From Tahibacter aquaticus (GTDB taxonomy: Bacteria; Pseudomonadota; Gammaproteobacteria; Xanthomonadales; Rhodanobacteraceae): 64,000 bases of DNA. Of this stretch, positions 26,561 through 35,725 are shown one piece after another. How positions within the stretch are numbered: the first letter of the stretch is position 1; each line of letters begins with the position of its first letter. The position numbers were made by a program, and so were the translations under genes. Below the pieces are notes generated by a model, which had not been told where the DNA came from, made no database searches, and saw only the letters and a program-made list of their open reading frames with translations. The stretch is from assembly GCF_004363655.1 (NCBI RefSeq), contig NZ_SNZH01000003.1:242020-306019 (forward strand). Direction: 5' to 3'.

Positions 26561-29425
26561 ATGCGCGCATTACTATGGGTGGCCGGGATGGCCGTGGCGA
26601 GTCTGTTCGGCACGGCGGCATGGGCGGGGTTTCCGCCGGCGTCATTTACCGACCGGCTCGAAGGAGACACACCGTCGTCGATCACGGTGGGTTCCAGCGT
26701 CAGCCTGAGCTGGTCGGCTGTCGCCAACGCCTGCTATTACAACGGCAGTAGTTTTCCCGGCGGCGTGAGTTTCCCCGAGTGGCCGACCGACGGCACCGGC
26801 GGCGGCACCGGCACCACGCCGCCCAGCGGTTCGCTGGCCTGCGACCGGGCCAGCACCTGTGCCGCACCGCATAACTACAATCTGTTCCTGCCCAATCCGG
26901 GTACCTATCGATTTGTGGTCAATTGCATCAGTTTCTCCGGCGGTCCGGCGATCACCTCGACCGCGGAAATCCTGGTCGTGCCGACGCCGACTTCCGACGG
27001 CGTGGCGCTGACCGCTACTGCCAATACGCCGGGGCCGGTGCGTCCCGGCGGCAGCTTCGACCTGCAGCTGGCCCTGGTGAACCGCGGCGGCTTCCGCCTG
27101 ACGGCACCGAGCACCAGCCTGACGCTGCCTGCGGAAGCGAGCGTAGTCAGCAGCGCCTGTGCCACCGGCAGCGGCAGCAGCTATACCTGGAGCCTGCCCA
27201 ACGGCCTTGCGGCCGGCGAAAGCGCAACCTGCAAGGTAACGGCGCGGCTCAACAGCATTCCCGCCAGCGAGACCATTGCACTGCAGGCGCAGACACGCTT
27301 CTCCATCCTGCAGACCAGCTTCAGCCTGAGCACCAGCGAGACCATAGGCACTTCGCACCGCTCGCGTCCGCTCAGCGGTACGCGAAGTGGCGCAGCGACC
27401 ACCGAGGATTCGGTCGCGCCGATACTCAGCGGCGACGGTTCGATACTGGTCTTTTCGACGCGCCAGCGCGGCATCACCGGCGACGACAGCAACAACGGCG
27501 GCAGCGACATCGTGCTGAAGAACCGCCGCGACGGCAGCAGCCGTCTGGTCAGCGTCAGCGACAGCAGCGGCCTGGCCTTGCGCGGGCAAAGCACGTCGCC
27601 GGCGATTTCCGCCAACGGCAAGGCCGTCGCCTTCATCTATCAGCCGTCCAACCCGGCCAAGGCCGGCGAAACCGGACAGGTCTGCAGCTCGCCGCCGAAC
27701 GGCCTGTTCCGGCCTACCTGCACCACGACGGCGCCGAACGGGCAGCCCTTGTCGGGGCCGGCCGAAAGTCCCAGCCTGTCTGCCGACGGCAACCTGATGG
27801 TGTTCTGCTCATCGGCCAGCAACTGGGTCGCCAATGACACCAACAATGCCAAGGACGTGTTTGTGATGAACACGACCACTGGCGCTGTGTCCCTGGTTTC
27901 GGTAGACGCGGGCAATGCCCAGGGCAACGGCGACAGTTGCGATGCGATGATCTCCGGCAGCGGCCGCTACGTCGCGTTCCGCACCAAGGCGGTCAATCTC
28001 GGCGGTACCGCGAATTGGCAGGTAGTGCGCAAAGACCTGTTCAGCCGTAGCGTGGTGCGCATCAGCCAGGCCGGTGCCAGCACGCCGGCCAATGCCGATG
28101 TGGGCAAACCGTCGATCTCCTACGACGGCCAGCGCATCACCTTCGCTTCGCGCGCGACCAACCTGATCGCCGAACTGGTCGGCGGTTTGAACAATGTATA
28201 CCTTTCCGTCAATGGTGCGCCCGGCGCGGCGGTAACGCTGGACGGCAAGATGCCCGACGGCGGCGAGTCCAAGTCCCTGGGCAACGGCCTGTTCGGTGTG
28301 CGCAATCCCGGCGGCGGTGCGCCCAACGGCGATGCCGACGACCCGACCATCTCCTGCAACGGCAGCGTCGTCGCATTCGGCTCGGCCGCGAGCAACCTGA
28401 TCCTCGACGACAGCGGCGGCATCAAGGATGTGTTCGTGTTCGACCCCGAGGGCAATATCGTGCGCCGTGCCACCACCAGCGGCAGCGGTGCGGCGCCGAA
28501 CGGTGCGTCGACCAATCCGTCCATGGACTGCGAGGGGCGTGGCGTGGTGTTCCAGTCCACGGCCAACAACCTCGATCCATCCGACCCCAACCCGAATGCC
28601 GATGTCTACGTGCAGGACGATCCGCTGCACGTCGATGCGGCCTCCAACCGCCTCGATGCGGGCTATAGCGGCAACTGGTTCAATCCGGGCCAGAGCGGCC
28701 ACGGTTTCCTGGTCGAAGCGTTGCCGGACGGCCGTTTCTACCTGACCTGGTATCTCTATCTGAGCGGCCAGCCGCTGTTCCTGCAGGGCGTGGCGACGCC
28801 CAGCGGCAACTCCATCGATGTGCCGGTCTACAGCACGCGCTCTACCGCCTTCCCGGTCGGTAGCGGCGGTGTCAGCAATATCAGCTGGGGGCGCCTGCGC
28901 ATGACCTTCACCGACTCCAACAGCGCAGCCATCGAGTGGTTCCCGACCGCGTTCGGCTTCTCTGCCGGCAGCATGACCCTGCGCCGCCTGACCGCGCCCG
29001 CGGCGATCGAAGGCGACGGCAGCAACTCGCTGCGTGCCTGCTATAGCGGCGTGTGGTACGAGCCGGAGCGCTCGGGCTATGGCTTCAATCTCGAAGTCAT
29101 CGAGCAGGGCACCGACCGGGCCATCGTCACCTATTGGTATACCTACCGGCCGGATGGCAGTCCGCTGTGGCTCAGCGGCGTGGGCCGGCGTTTCGGCAAC
29201 GGCGTCGTGGTCGACCTGTACCAGGGCGGCGGCTCCGGCGCGCAGTTCCCGTTTGCGTTCTCCGCCACGGCGCTGAACCAGACCAAATGGGGTTCGGCCT
29301 CGCTGCGGTTCACCTCGGGCAACAGCCTGGAGCTGACCTATCAGCCGCTGCTGGAAGGCTACGCGCCGGGCACTGCAAACCTGTCGCGTCTGACCGCATT
29401 GGCCGGCAGGTCCTGCGGTAACTGA
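26561..29425 (+). CDS. Large secreted beta-propeller protein with tandem C-terminal domains
   Basis: Exported protein of 954 residues. After the signal peptide (LLWVAGMAVASLFGTAAWA) come an Ig-like N-terminal part, a DUF11/CARDB-like domain near 145-250 (PGPVRPGGSFDLQLALVNRG), a propeller of PD40/TolB-type blades at about 280-690 (SADGNLMVFCSSASNW, SYDGQRITFASRATNL), and two related C-terminal domains at about 700-825 and 826-950, each opening with G-x-W-(F/Y)-x-P-x-x-SG-x-GF. Probably an adhesin-like or ligand-binding surface protein; no catalytic residues recognised. Monocistronic, ending in a strong terminator. Confidence 0.82.
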   Translation: MRALLWVAGMAVASLFGTAAWAGFPPASFTDRLEGDTPSSITVGSSVSLSWSAVANACYYNGSSFPGGVSFPEWPTDGTGGGTGTTPPSGSLACDRASTCAAPHNYNLFLPNPGTYRFVVNCISFSGGPAITSTAEILVVPTPTSDGVALTATANTPGPVRPGGSFDLQLALVNRGGFRLTAPSTSLTLPAEASVVSSACATGSGSSYTWSLPNGLAAGESATCKVTARLNSIPASETIALQAQTRFSILQTSFSLSTSETIGTSHRSRPLSGTRSGAATTEDSVAPILSGDGSILVFSTRQRGITGDDSNNGGSDIVLKNRRDGSSRLVSVSDSSGLALRGQSTSPAISANGKAVAFIYQPSNPAKAGETGQVCSSPPNGLFRPTCTTTAPNGQPLSGPAESPSLSADGNLMVFCSSASNWVANDTNNAKDVFVMNTTTGAVSLVSVDAGNAQGNGDSCDAMISGSGRYVAFRTKAVNLGGTANWQVVRKDLFSRSVVRISQAGASTPANADVGKPSISYDGQRITFASRATNLIAELVGGLNNVYLSVNGAPGAAVTLDGKMPDGGESKSLGNGLFGVRNPGGGAPNGDADDPTISCNGSVVAFGSAASNLILDDSGGIKDVFVFDPEGNIVRRATTSGSGAAPNGASTNPSMDCEGRGVVFQSTANNLDPSDPNPNADVYVQDDPLHVDAASNRLDAGYSGNWFNPGQSGHGFLVEALPDGRFYLTWYLYLSGQPLFLQGVATPSGNSIDVPVYSTRSTAFPVGSGGVSNISWGRLRMTFTDSNSAAIEWFPTAFGFSAGSMTLRRLTAPAAIEGDGSNSLRACYSGVWYEPERSGYGFNLEVIEQGTDRAIVTYWYTYRPDGSPLWLSGVGRRFGNGVVVDLYQGGGSGAQFPFAFSATALNQTKWGSASLRFTSGNSLELTYQPLLEGYAPGTANLSRLTALAGRSCGN

Positions 29426-29496
29426 AACCGCGCGCCACGGATCGCCGCGGCGGTCCGTGGCCTCGGCTCATGCAGATCGCGTGTGTTGCAGGCAGA

Positions 29497-29530
29497 ACGA
29501 AAAACGGCGCCCTGGGGCGCCGTTTTTCGT
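29497..29530. terminator. Bidirectional terminator between convergent genes
   Basis: A perfect 15-bp stem (arms 29497-29511 and 29516-29530, core AACGGCGCC) with a CTGG loop. The A-run on one side and T-run on the other make it work for both the propeller gene and the porin gene. Confidence 0.92.
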
Positions 29531-29564
29531 TGGTGTGCGCAGGTATGCCCCGCTGCTGCCCGGA

Positions 29565-30857
29565 TCAGAAGCGATACACGCCGGATACCGAATAGGTGTC
29601 CAGGCCGTCGGAGAAGTCGGCACCCAGGTCGAGCTGGAAACTCTTGAAGGCCCAGCCGCCGCCGACGGTGTAGTGGGTTTCCGAACCGCGGCCACCGGCA
29701 AACAAGGTGGACAGCGCCACTTCGCCGATGTCGGCCGGCGGATTGCGGAACTGGACCGAATGGCGCGGATCGTGCCAGACGCCGCCGCGCAGGCTGAACG
29801 GCGCGCTCATATTGGCAAAGGTGTATTCAGCGCCAAGGTGTACTTCTGTTCCATCTTCCAGATATAGCTTTTGTGCGCCATCGAGCAGGAACAGCGAATC
29901 GATGTTGTCGGTGAGCTGCGAATACATCACGCGGTCGAGGTCGAAATTGACCACCAGTGCGTCGGTCGGGCGCCAGGACAGGCCGATGCCGAAGATGTCG
30001 GGAATGTCGAAGCGCACGTTGTTGCTGCTTGCCACGATCTGCGGTGCCGGCAGCGGGTTGCCGTTTTCGTCGCCGAGCAGTGCATTGAACGCGCTGTATT
30101 TGAACTCCGGCGCCTTGCGATAGGTGGCGCCCAGGCTGAGCTGGTCGCTGAGCTTGAAGCGCGCGCCGACATTGAAACCGTAGCCGGTGTCATCGCCATT
30201 CTGTGCCTGGATCGAGGTCAGAAACACATTGTTCGGATCGATGTCGTCGACGCGTCCGGTCAAGGTGTTGAAATTGAAGTCGTAGCGGGTGATGCCGAAA
30301 CCCAGCGATACGTTGTCGCTGGCCTTGAACGCGGCCGAGGCGCCGAGGCTGACGATTTTCAGGTCGGCCGTGGAGCGGAACGGAAACAGGCGGAATTCGC
30401 CGATCTCGGCACCGTTCAGGGTGGTGAAGTCGGTCTTGAAGCGGGCCAGTTCATGCCGGTAGAAGGCGAAGGCCCAGCGATCGTGCGGAATCACCACGGA
30501 CAAATACGACAGGTTGGTATTCGAACTGTCCTGCTCGCTGATATTCAGGCCGGCGGTGCTGAACGGGTCGATCGTGGTGGTACCGCCGTCGATATACGGC
30601 GTGCTGTAGGCGGTATGGCGGCCTTCCAGCGAGATTTCGGTCTGCACCAGCTGGGTCAGGCCCGCCGGATTGGTATACGCCGCGGTGGCGTCGTCGGCCA
30701 GGCCGAGGAAGGCACCGGCCATGCCCAGGCTGCGTGCGCCCGGACTGGAGAAACTGAAAGGAATGCTGGCGTTGGTCTCAGAATCGGTGATGGCGAACGC
30801 ACTGCCAGCACTACCCAGAAGGGCGGTGCTCACCGCCATGCAAAGTACACGCTTCAT
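29565..30857 (-). CDS. FadL/OmpP1 family outer-membrane transport protein
   Basis: Outer-membrane beta-barrel of 430 residues for hydrophobic compounds such as long-chain fatty acids. Signal peptide VLCMAVSTALLGSAGSAFA; the family N-terminal hatch motif follows (SSPGARSLGMAGAFLGLADDATAAYTNPAGL); the C terminus ends in the barrel signal VYRF. Two ATGs are 9 bp apart; I choose 30857 because GGGGAG then has the right spacing, whereas at 30866 it would abut the start. A 9-bp hairpin (30889-30897 with 30909-30917) lies in the leader. Confidence 0.92.
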   Translation of the reverse strand: MKRVLCMAVSTALLGSAGSAFAITDSETNASIPFSFSSPGARSLGMAGAFLGLADDATAAYTNPAGLTQLVQTEISLEGRHTAYSTPYIDGGTTTIDPFSTAGLNISEQDSSNTNLSYLSVVIPHDRWAFAFYRHELARFKTDFTTLNGAEIGEFRLFPFRSTADLKIVSLGASAAFKASDNVSLGFGITRYDFNFNTLTGRVDDIDPNNVFLTSIQAQNGDDTGYGFNVGARFKLSDQLSLGATYRKAPEFKYSAFNALLGDENGNPLPAPQIVASSNNVRFDIPDIFGIGLSWRPTDALVVNFDLDRVMYSQLTDNIDSLFLLDGAQKLYLEDGTEVHLGAEYTFANMSAPFSLRGGVWHDPRHSVQFRNPPADIGEVALSTLFAGGRGSETHYTVGGGWAFKSFQLDLGADFSDGLDTYSVSGVYRF

Positions 30858-31038
30858 GTATTTCATCTCCCCATTGAAATCGTCGGCAGCCTTCGCCACG
30901 CGAGTCAGGGCGAAGGCGTACGCGGCGGATGTTAACACCGAGTTACGAATGACGTATGTCAGGCCGCCCGGCCCGGCTGCCTGGGACCGCTTGACCTATA
31001 CTTCAGCCTCATAACGCGAAAGCAGGGGGAAAGGCGTC

Positions 31039-32013
31039 ATGGGTATCGGCTCGATTGCAGTCATCGTCGGCGTGCTGCTCCTGTTCTACATGTTCAACCC
31101 GGTACGCATCGTGCCGCAGGGCTTCGAATGGACGGTGGAGCAATTCGGCCGCTACACCCGCACGCTGTCGCCGGGTTTCCACCTTTTGATTCCGCTGATG
31201 CAGGCCATAGGCCGCAAAATAAACATGATGGAGCAGGTGCTGGAGATTCCGTCGCAGGACGTGATCACCAAGGACAATGCCGTCGTGCGTGTCGACGGCG
31301 TGGTGTTCTTCCAGGTGCTGGACGCGTCCAAGGCGGCGTATGAGGTGTCCAACCTGCAGCAGGCCACGATCGCCCTGGTCATGACCAATATCCGTACCGC
31401 GATAGGTTCCATGGACCTGGACGAATCCCTGTCCAAGCGCGACGAAATCAATGCCAAGCTGCTGCGCGTCGTCGACGAGGCCACGCATCCCTGGGGCATC
31501 AAGGCCAACCGCATCGAACTGAAAGACATACAGCCGCCGCGCGACCTGATCGAATCGATGGCGCGACAGATGAAGGCCGAGCGCGACAAGCGCGCCGCCG
31601 TGCTGGAAGCCGAAGGTGCGCGCCAGTCGGAAGTGCTGCGCGCCGAGGGCCAGAAGCAGGCCGCCATCCTCGAGGCCGAAGGCCTGCGCGAGGCCGCCTA
31701 CCGCGAAGCCGAGGGGCGTGAGCGCCTGGCCGAAGCCGAAGCCAAGGCCACGGCCATGGTGTCCCAGGCCATCGCCGAGGGCGACGTGAATGCGCTGAAC
31801 TATTTCATCGCGAGCAAATACGTCGAAGCCCTGAAGGCGATAGCCACGGCGCCGAACCAGAAAATCTTCATGATGCCGATGGAAGCCACCGGTGTGCTGA
31901 GTTCGCTTGCCGGCATTGCCGAACTGGCCAAGTCGGCCGGCGCCAGCCAGATCGCTTCCGCCGAAGCCAAGGCCGAAGCAGGCCGCCGTCCTGTGCCCAA
32001 GCCGATGGCATGA
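31039..32013 (+). CDS. qmcA: SPFH/band 7 membrane protein (QmcA-like)
   Basis: Stomatin/slipin-type protein of 324 residues that organises inner-membrane microdomains. One N-terminal membrane segment (GSIAVIVGVLLLFYMF), the SPFH domain (VPQGFEWTVEQFGRYTRTL, QDVITKDNAVVRVDGVVFF) and a long helical region of Glu/Ala-rich heptads (residues about 180-245, EAEGLREAAYREAEGRERL). Its stop overlaps the start of the NfeD gene by 4 bp (ATGA), the usual bacterial slipin-NfeD pairing. Confidence 0.93.
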   Translation: MGIGSIAVIVGVLLLFYMFNPVRIVPQGFEWTVEQFGRYTRTLSPGFHLLIPLMQAIGRKINMMEQVLEIPSQDVITKDNAVVRVDGVVFFQVLDASKAAYEVSNLQQATIALVMTNIRTAIGSMDLDESLSKRDEINAKLLRVVDEATHPWGIKANRIELKDIQPPRDLIESMARQMKAERDKRAAVLEAEGARQSEVLRAEGQKQAAILEAEGLREAAYREAEGRERLAEAEAKATAMVSQAIAEGDVNALNYFIASKYVEALKAIATAPNQKIFMMPMEATGVLSSLAGIAELAKSAGASQIASAEAKAEAGRRPVPKPMA

Positions 32014-32468
32014 AGGAAACTTTCGACGTGAGCCTGACCATGCTCTGGTGGACTGCAGCCTTCGTGCTGATTGCGGCAGAGATGCTGCTGCCGGGTTTTT
32101 TCCTGCTCTGGATAGGGTTGGCCGCAGCCGGCGTCGGTGCCTTGCTGCTGCTGTCGCCGGCATTGTCGCTGCCCGTGCAGATCGTGGTGTTCGCCGTGCT
32201 GTCGGTGATTGCCTGTGTCGGCTGCTGGCGTTTTTCCCGGCGCGGCCTGCGCAGCGAAACGCGTTCGCCGACCTTGAACCGCCGTGCGGAACAGTTGATC
32301 GGCCAGTGCTACGTGCTGGACAGCGCAATCGAGAACGGTCGCGGCAAGGCCCGTGTCGGCGATTCGCTCTGGCTGGTGGAAGGCCCCGATTTGCCCGCCG
32401 GCGCGCAGGTTTCCGTGGTCAGCGTCGACGGCGCCACCTTGTACGTACAGCCGGCAGCGCAGGACTGA
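32010..32468 (+). CDS. NfeD-like membrane protein
   Basis: Short NfeD-type protein of 152 residues: two to three transmembrane helices in the N-terminal half (AFVLIAAEMLLPGFFLLWIGL, IVVFAVLSVIACVGCW) and a C-terminal OB-fold (GKARVGDSLWLVEGPDLPAG). It lacks the ClpP-like protease domain of long NfeD proteins. It forms a pair with the slipin gene it overlaps; the two are thought to act together in membrane quality control. Confidence 0.92.
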   Translation: MKETFDVSLTMLWWTAAFVLIAAEMLLPGFFLLWIGLAAAGVGALLLLSPALSLPVQIVVFAVLSVIACVGCWRFSRRGLRSETRSPTLNRRAEQLIGQCYVLDSAIENGRGKARVGDSLWLVEGPDLPAGAQVSVVSVDGATLYVQPAAQD

Positions 32469-32646
32469 CGCGGCAGCGTCGGCATCACGTTGCCGGCGCG
32501 CATGCCCGGACTGGCTGCTGGCAGCGTCCGCAGCGGCGTTTCCTGCGCTTCACGATACTTGTACAGGATGCAGCGACGTGCCGGGCGCGCTGCGTGATCC
32601 GGCGCGCTTCGAGGCAGATACGTCCGCCATCGCAGACCTAATGCGC

Positions 32647-32675
32647 TTGGATTGACCACCCCTCGTCGTGATAAT
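32647..32675 (+). promoter_or_regulatory. Probable sigma-70 promoter of gcvT
   Basis: TTGGAT (32647-32652) and GATAAT (32670-32675) are separated by exactly 17 bp, about 30 bp before the gcvT start. I see no glycine riboswitch motif in the 234-bp gap upstream. Confidence 0.6.
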
Positions 32676-32702
32676 GCGCGCCTCCCCAGGCCGGAACCGC
32701 CA

Positions 32703-33788
32703 ATGAGCAACCAGACCGTACTCAATGCAACTCACCGCGCGCTCGGCGCCAAGATGGTCGACTTCGGCGGCTGGGACATGCCCATCAGCTACGGCTCGCA
32801 GATCGAAGAGCATCACGCAGTGCGTCGCGACGCGGGCATGTTCGACGTTTCGCATATGACCGTGGTCGACCTGCGCGGTGCGCGCGTGCGCGACTTCCTG
32901 CGCCGCCTGGTGGCCAACAGTGTCGACAAGCTCAAGGTGTCGGGCAAAGCCCTGTACACCTGCATGCTCAACGAGCAGGGCGGCGTGATCGACGACCTCA
33001 TCGTCTATTTCCAGAGCGAAGACTACTTCCGCATCGTCGTCAACGCGGCCACGCGCGACAAGGATCTGGCCTGGATCCAGGCCCAGGCCAAGCACTTCGA
33101 CGTCAGCGTGAGCGAGCGTCCGGAACTGGCCATGATCGCCGTACAGGGACCGCACGCGCGCGCCAAGGTACACGGCCTTCTCACGGCCGAGACGGCGGCC
33201 AAGGCGGTCAAGCTCGGCAAGTTCGTCGCCTGCGCCGGTGATGGCCTGTTCATTGCCCGCACCGGCTATACCGGCGAAGACGGCTACGAGATCATCGTGC
33301 CGCAGGAGCAGGCAGTGGACTTGTGGAATCGCCTGCATGCCGCCGGCGTCGTGCCGGCCGGACTCGGTGCCCGCGACACCTTGCGTCTGGAGGCCGGCAT
33401 GAATCTCTACGGCCAGGACATGGACGAAACCGTGTCGCCCTACGAAGCGGCCCTGGCGTGGACGGTGGCGCTGGACGAGGGCCGCGATTTCATCGGCCGC
33501 GGTGTGCTGGAACAGCAGAAGGCGGCGGGTTCGCCGCGCGTCATGGTCGGGCTGGTGCTGGACGACAAGGGCGTGCTGCGCCATGGCCAGCGCGTGACGA
33601 CGGCGAACGGCGACGGCGAAATTCTCTCCGGCACTTTCTCGCCGACCCTGGGCAAGGCGATTGCCTTCGCACGCATTCCGGCCGGCGAGCCGGGCCAGGT
33701 CCAGGTCGACATCCGCGGCAAACTGCTGCCGGTGCGTGTGGTCAAGTTTCCCTTCGTGCGTGACGGCAAGCCCTGCGACGGCGTCTGA
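32703..33788 (+). CDS. gcvT: Aminomethyltransferase, glycine cleavage T protein
   Basis: T protein of the glycine cleavage complex, 361 residues (E. coli has 364). It transfers the aminomethyl carbon from lipoyl-GcvH to tetrahydrofolate. Motifs include [19 protein letters not shown], the folate-site GEDGYEI and [20 protein letters not shown]. The ATG at 32703 begins the normal family N terminus. gcvH follows after 84 bp; gcvP is not in the window. Confidence 0.96.
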   Translation: MSNQTVLNATHRALGAKMVDFGGWDMPISYGSQIEEHHAVRRDAGMFDVSHMTVVDLRGARVRDFLRRLVANSVDKLKVSGKALYTCMLNEQGGVIDDLIVYFQSEDYFRIVVNAATRDKDLAWIQAQAKHFDVSVSERPELAMIAVQGPHARAKVHGLLTAETAAKAVKLGKFVACAGDGLFIARTGYTGEDGYEIIVPQEQAVDLWNRLHAAGVVPAGLGARDTLRLEAGMNLYGQDMDETVSPYEAALAWTVALDEGRDFIGRGVLEQQKAAGSPRVMVGLVLDDKGVLRHGQRVTTANGDGEILSGTFSPTLGKAIAFARIPAGEPGQVQVDIRGKLLPVRVVKFPFVRDGKPCDGV

Positions 33789-33872
33789 CGCCGGTTCGAC
33801 AAAACTACTGATTGCATCGCATCACGGCGTTGTAGAATCGCGCCGCGGTGCCCACCTGACAGGATCAAGACC

Positions 33873-34271
33873 ATGAAAGAAATCCCCGGCGACCTGAAAT
33901 TCATGAAGTCCCACGAGTGGGCCCGTGTCGAAGACGATGGCACGGTCACCATTGGTATTTCCGACCACGCCCAGGGCCTGCTCGGCGACCTCGTCTACGT
34001 AGAGCTGCCGAATGTCGGCGACACGCTCGAAGTCGGCGCCGGTTGTGCTGTCGTCGAATCGGTCAAGGCCGCTTCCGATGTCTATTCGCCGGTGGCCGGC
34101 GAAGTGATCAAGGTGAACTCCTCGCTGGCGGACAAGCCGGAGACGATCAACGAAGACGCTTTCGGCGACGGCTGGATCGTCGTGGTCAAGCCAAGCAACC
34201 TGCGGGAAGACATGGACAACCTGCTTGACCCGGATGCTTACCTCGAACAGCTGGAAGACGAAGACGAGTAA
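33873..34271 (+). CDS. gcvH: Glycine cleavage system H protein
   Basis: Lipoyl carrier protein of 132 residues that shuttles the aminomethyl group between the P, T and L proteins. The lipoylation site is Lys65 in [14 protein letters not shown]. Other conserved parts are [22 protein letters not shown] and [12 protein letters not shown]. In operon with gcvT and ended by a strong terminator. Confidence 0.97.
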   Translation: MKEIPGDLKFMKSHEWARVEDDGTVTIGISDHAQGLLGDLVYVELPNVGDTLEVGAGCAVVESVKAASDVYSPVAGEVIKVNSSLADKPETINEDAFGDGWIVVVKPSNLREDMDNLLDPDAYLEQLEDEDE

Positions 34272-34308
34272 GTCGCGGCGGCATCGCCGCCCCGCGATTT
34301 CCTCTTCG

Positions 34309-34334
34309 AGGCGCGCCGCAAGGCGCGCCTTTTT
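34309..34334 (+). terminator. Rho-independent terminator after gcvH
   Basis: A 9-bp stem AGGCGCGCC / GGCGCGCCT with a four-base GCAA tip, and five Ts at 34330-34334, 38 bp after the gcvH stop. Confidence 0.92.
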
Positions 34335-34984
34335 CATGCGCGCCATCGACGTGCAGACGCTGCAGTCGACGCCGCGCGCGAGGGACATCGCGCAGCGTGT
34401 CTGCCTGCAGCGAAGACAGCGCGTGCTGATATCGGCGGGCACGGCAAGAGCCTCGCATCATCGCAACGTCGCGCATCGCGCACGCGCCGCGGCTGCCGAA
34501 GCGCTGTGCGAGTCTGCGCACTTTCGCGCAAATCGGCCCGCGACGACCCCGCAACCAGTCCCTCAGCTGAACGCAAGCCCTTGCTTCGCGATGATCGCGA
34601 GCAGAGGCGGCAGCCGGCGTGACGCGCCGGCACGAGCACGCGATCGCGCGAGCCGCCGGCCATCGCCCTGTTTTCGTAATATTTGAAATAAAGGTAAAAA
34701 GAAACAATGGAAAACGCAGATTGGCGCGCGAATGCGGGGGTTTTGCGCAAGGTAGCGGCGCGCGCGCGGTGTAAGTGCTTGCTGCGGAAAGCTATCCATT
34801 TAGACGGCTGGACGTCCCGGTCGGCAGCCGTGTCGCGCGCATGCGTGCAGCCCGGATGACGCGATCGCGTGCGGCAGAGGCGTTGTATCTTCGTGCATGT
34901 GATTGTCGCGCTTCGAAAACTTGTTGACAGTGCTGGGCGACAGGAATAATTTTCGCGCCGTTGAAACGCGCGCGTAATGGAGAT
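34335..34984. other. Intergenic region, 650 bp, regulatory part at the 3' end
   Basis: Arginine-rich shadow frames only. An A/T-rich patch lies at about 34673-34712, and a 50-codon frame from ATG 34707 to 34859 has no good ribosome site and an unlikely composition. The last 60 bp hold the promoter of the MetJ-like gene. The remainder is unexplained. Confidence 0.5.
34924..34952 (+). promoter_or_regulatory. Promoter of the MetJ-H1 fusion gene
   Basis: TTGACA (34924-34929), a 17-bp spacer and TAATTT (34947-34952) give a strong sigma-70 promoter about 30 bp before the start codon. No tandem met-box (AGACGTCT) is seen, so autoregulation by the MetJ domain is not evident. Confidence 0.75.
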
Positions 34985-35503
34985 ATGTCGGAAGGCAAGT
35001 ACATCGACCCGTATGTCGAACACGGGAGCAAGTCGGAAGCGGTCCGCAAGATCACCGTTTCCATCCCGATGCACATACTTCGACTTCTCTCTGACGAACG
35101 TACGCGGCGGCAGGTCGCCAACCTCCGCCACGCTACCAACAGCGATCTGCTGTGCGAGGCGTTTCTGCACGCTTTTACTGGGCAACCACTGCCAACTGAC
35201 GAGGAGCTAAGACGTATGGCCATGAAGAAAGCAACCGCGAAGAAACCCGCCGCCAAGAAAGCCGCGGCGAAGAAAGCCACTGTAAAGAAGGCGGCCCCGG
35301 CCAAGAAGGTCGCCAAGGCCAAAGCTGCACCGGCCAAGAAGGTCGCTGCGAAGAAGCCGGCTACCAAGAAGGTAGCGGCGAAGAAGGTCGCGAAGAAAGT
35401 CGCTGCCAAGAAGGCTCCGGCCAAGAAGGTAGCGGCGAAGAAGGCTGCACCTGCCAAGGCCGCACGCGCGACCAAGGCTGCCAAGCCGGCTGCTGCAAAG
35501 TAA
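34985..35503 (+). CDS. metJ: MetJ-type repressor fused to a histone H1-like Lys/Ala tail
   Basis: Protein of 172 residues. Residues 1-78 are a ribbon-helix-helix domain very close to E. coli MetJ, including the DNA-contacting strand [24 protein letters not shown] and [17 protein letters not shown]. coli MetJ then continues with its own C-terminal helices; here residues 79-172 are instead a low-complexity basic tail ([18 protein letters not shown] repeats) as in histone H1-like and AlgP proteins. ATG 34985 has GGAG close in front. It probably binds DNA through both parts. Whether it still senses S-adenosylmethionine and controls methionine genes is unknown. Confidence 0.88.
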   Translation: MSEGKYIDPYVEHGSKSEAVRKITVSIPMHILRLLSDERTRRQVANLRHATNSDLLCEAFLHAFTGQPLPTDEELRRMAMKKATAKKPAAKKAAAKKATVKKAAPAKKVAKAKAAPAKKVAAKKPATKKVAAKKVAKKVAAKKAPAKKVAAKKAAPAKAARATKAAKPAAAK

Positions 35504-35605
35504 TCAGGCAACACGTTCCACCGATAGAAACACCTGTAAGTCGTTTCTGCTTTGCCTCCCCTGCGGTGCCCAGCGCAGGGGACGGACTTTGCAGAGGCTG
35601 CGAAG

Positions 35606-35627
35606 ACGCCGCGCAAGCGGCGTTTTT
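35606..35627 (+). terminator. Rho-independent terminator after the MetJ-H1 gene
   Basis: Stem ACGCCGC / GCGGCGT with a GCAA loop, followed by a T run, 100 bp after the stop codon. Confidence 0.85.
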
Positions 35628-35725
35628 CGTTTGCGCGATGTGCGTCGCAATGCCATAGGCGACACCGGGCCACGCCTGGGGCTAGGATGTTCCCCCGTCC
35701 TGCTGCCGGTGTCGGAGTCCTTGCT

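Noticed and set aside
32469-32702. Possible glycine riboswitch before gcvT
   Set aside because: None of the conserved glycine aptamer elements are visible; a plain sigma-70 promoter explains the region.
34707-34859. 50-codon frame starting in an A/T-rich patch before the MetJ-H1 gene
   Set aside because: No proper ribosome site and an Arg/Cys-rich composition like other chance frames; noted only as part of the intergenic region.
35215-35500. Tandem AAGAAG-rich DNA repeat
   Set aside because: It encodes the Lys/Ala tail of the MetJ fusion; the repeat pattern follows from the protein.
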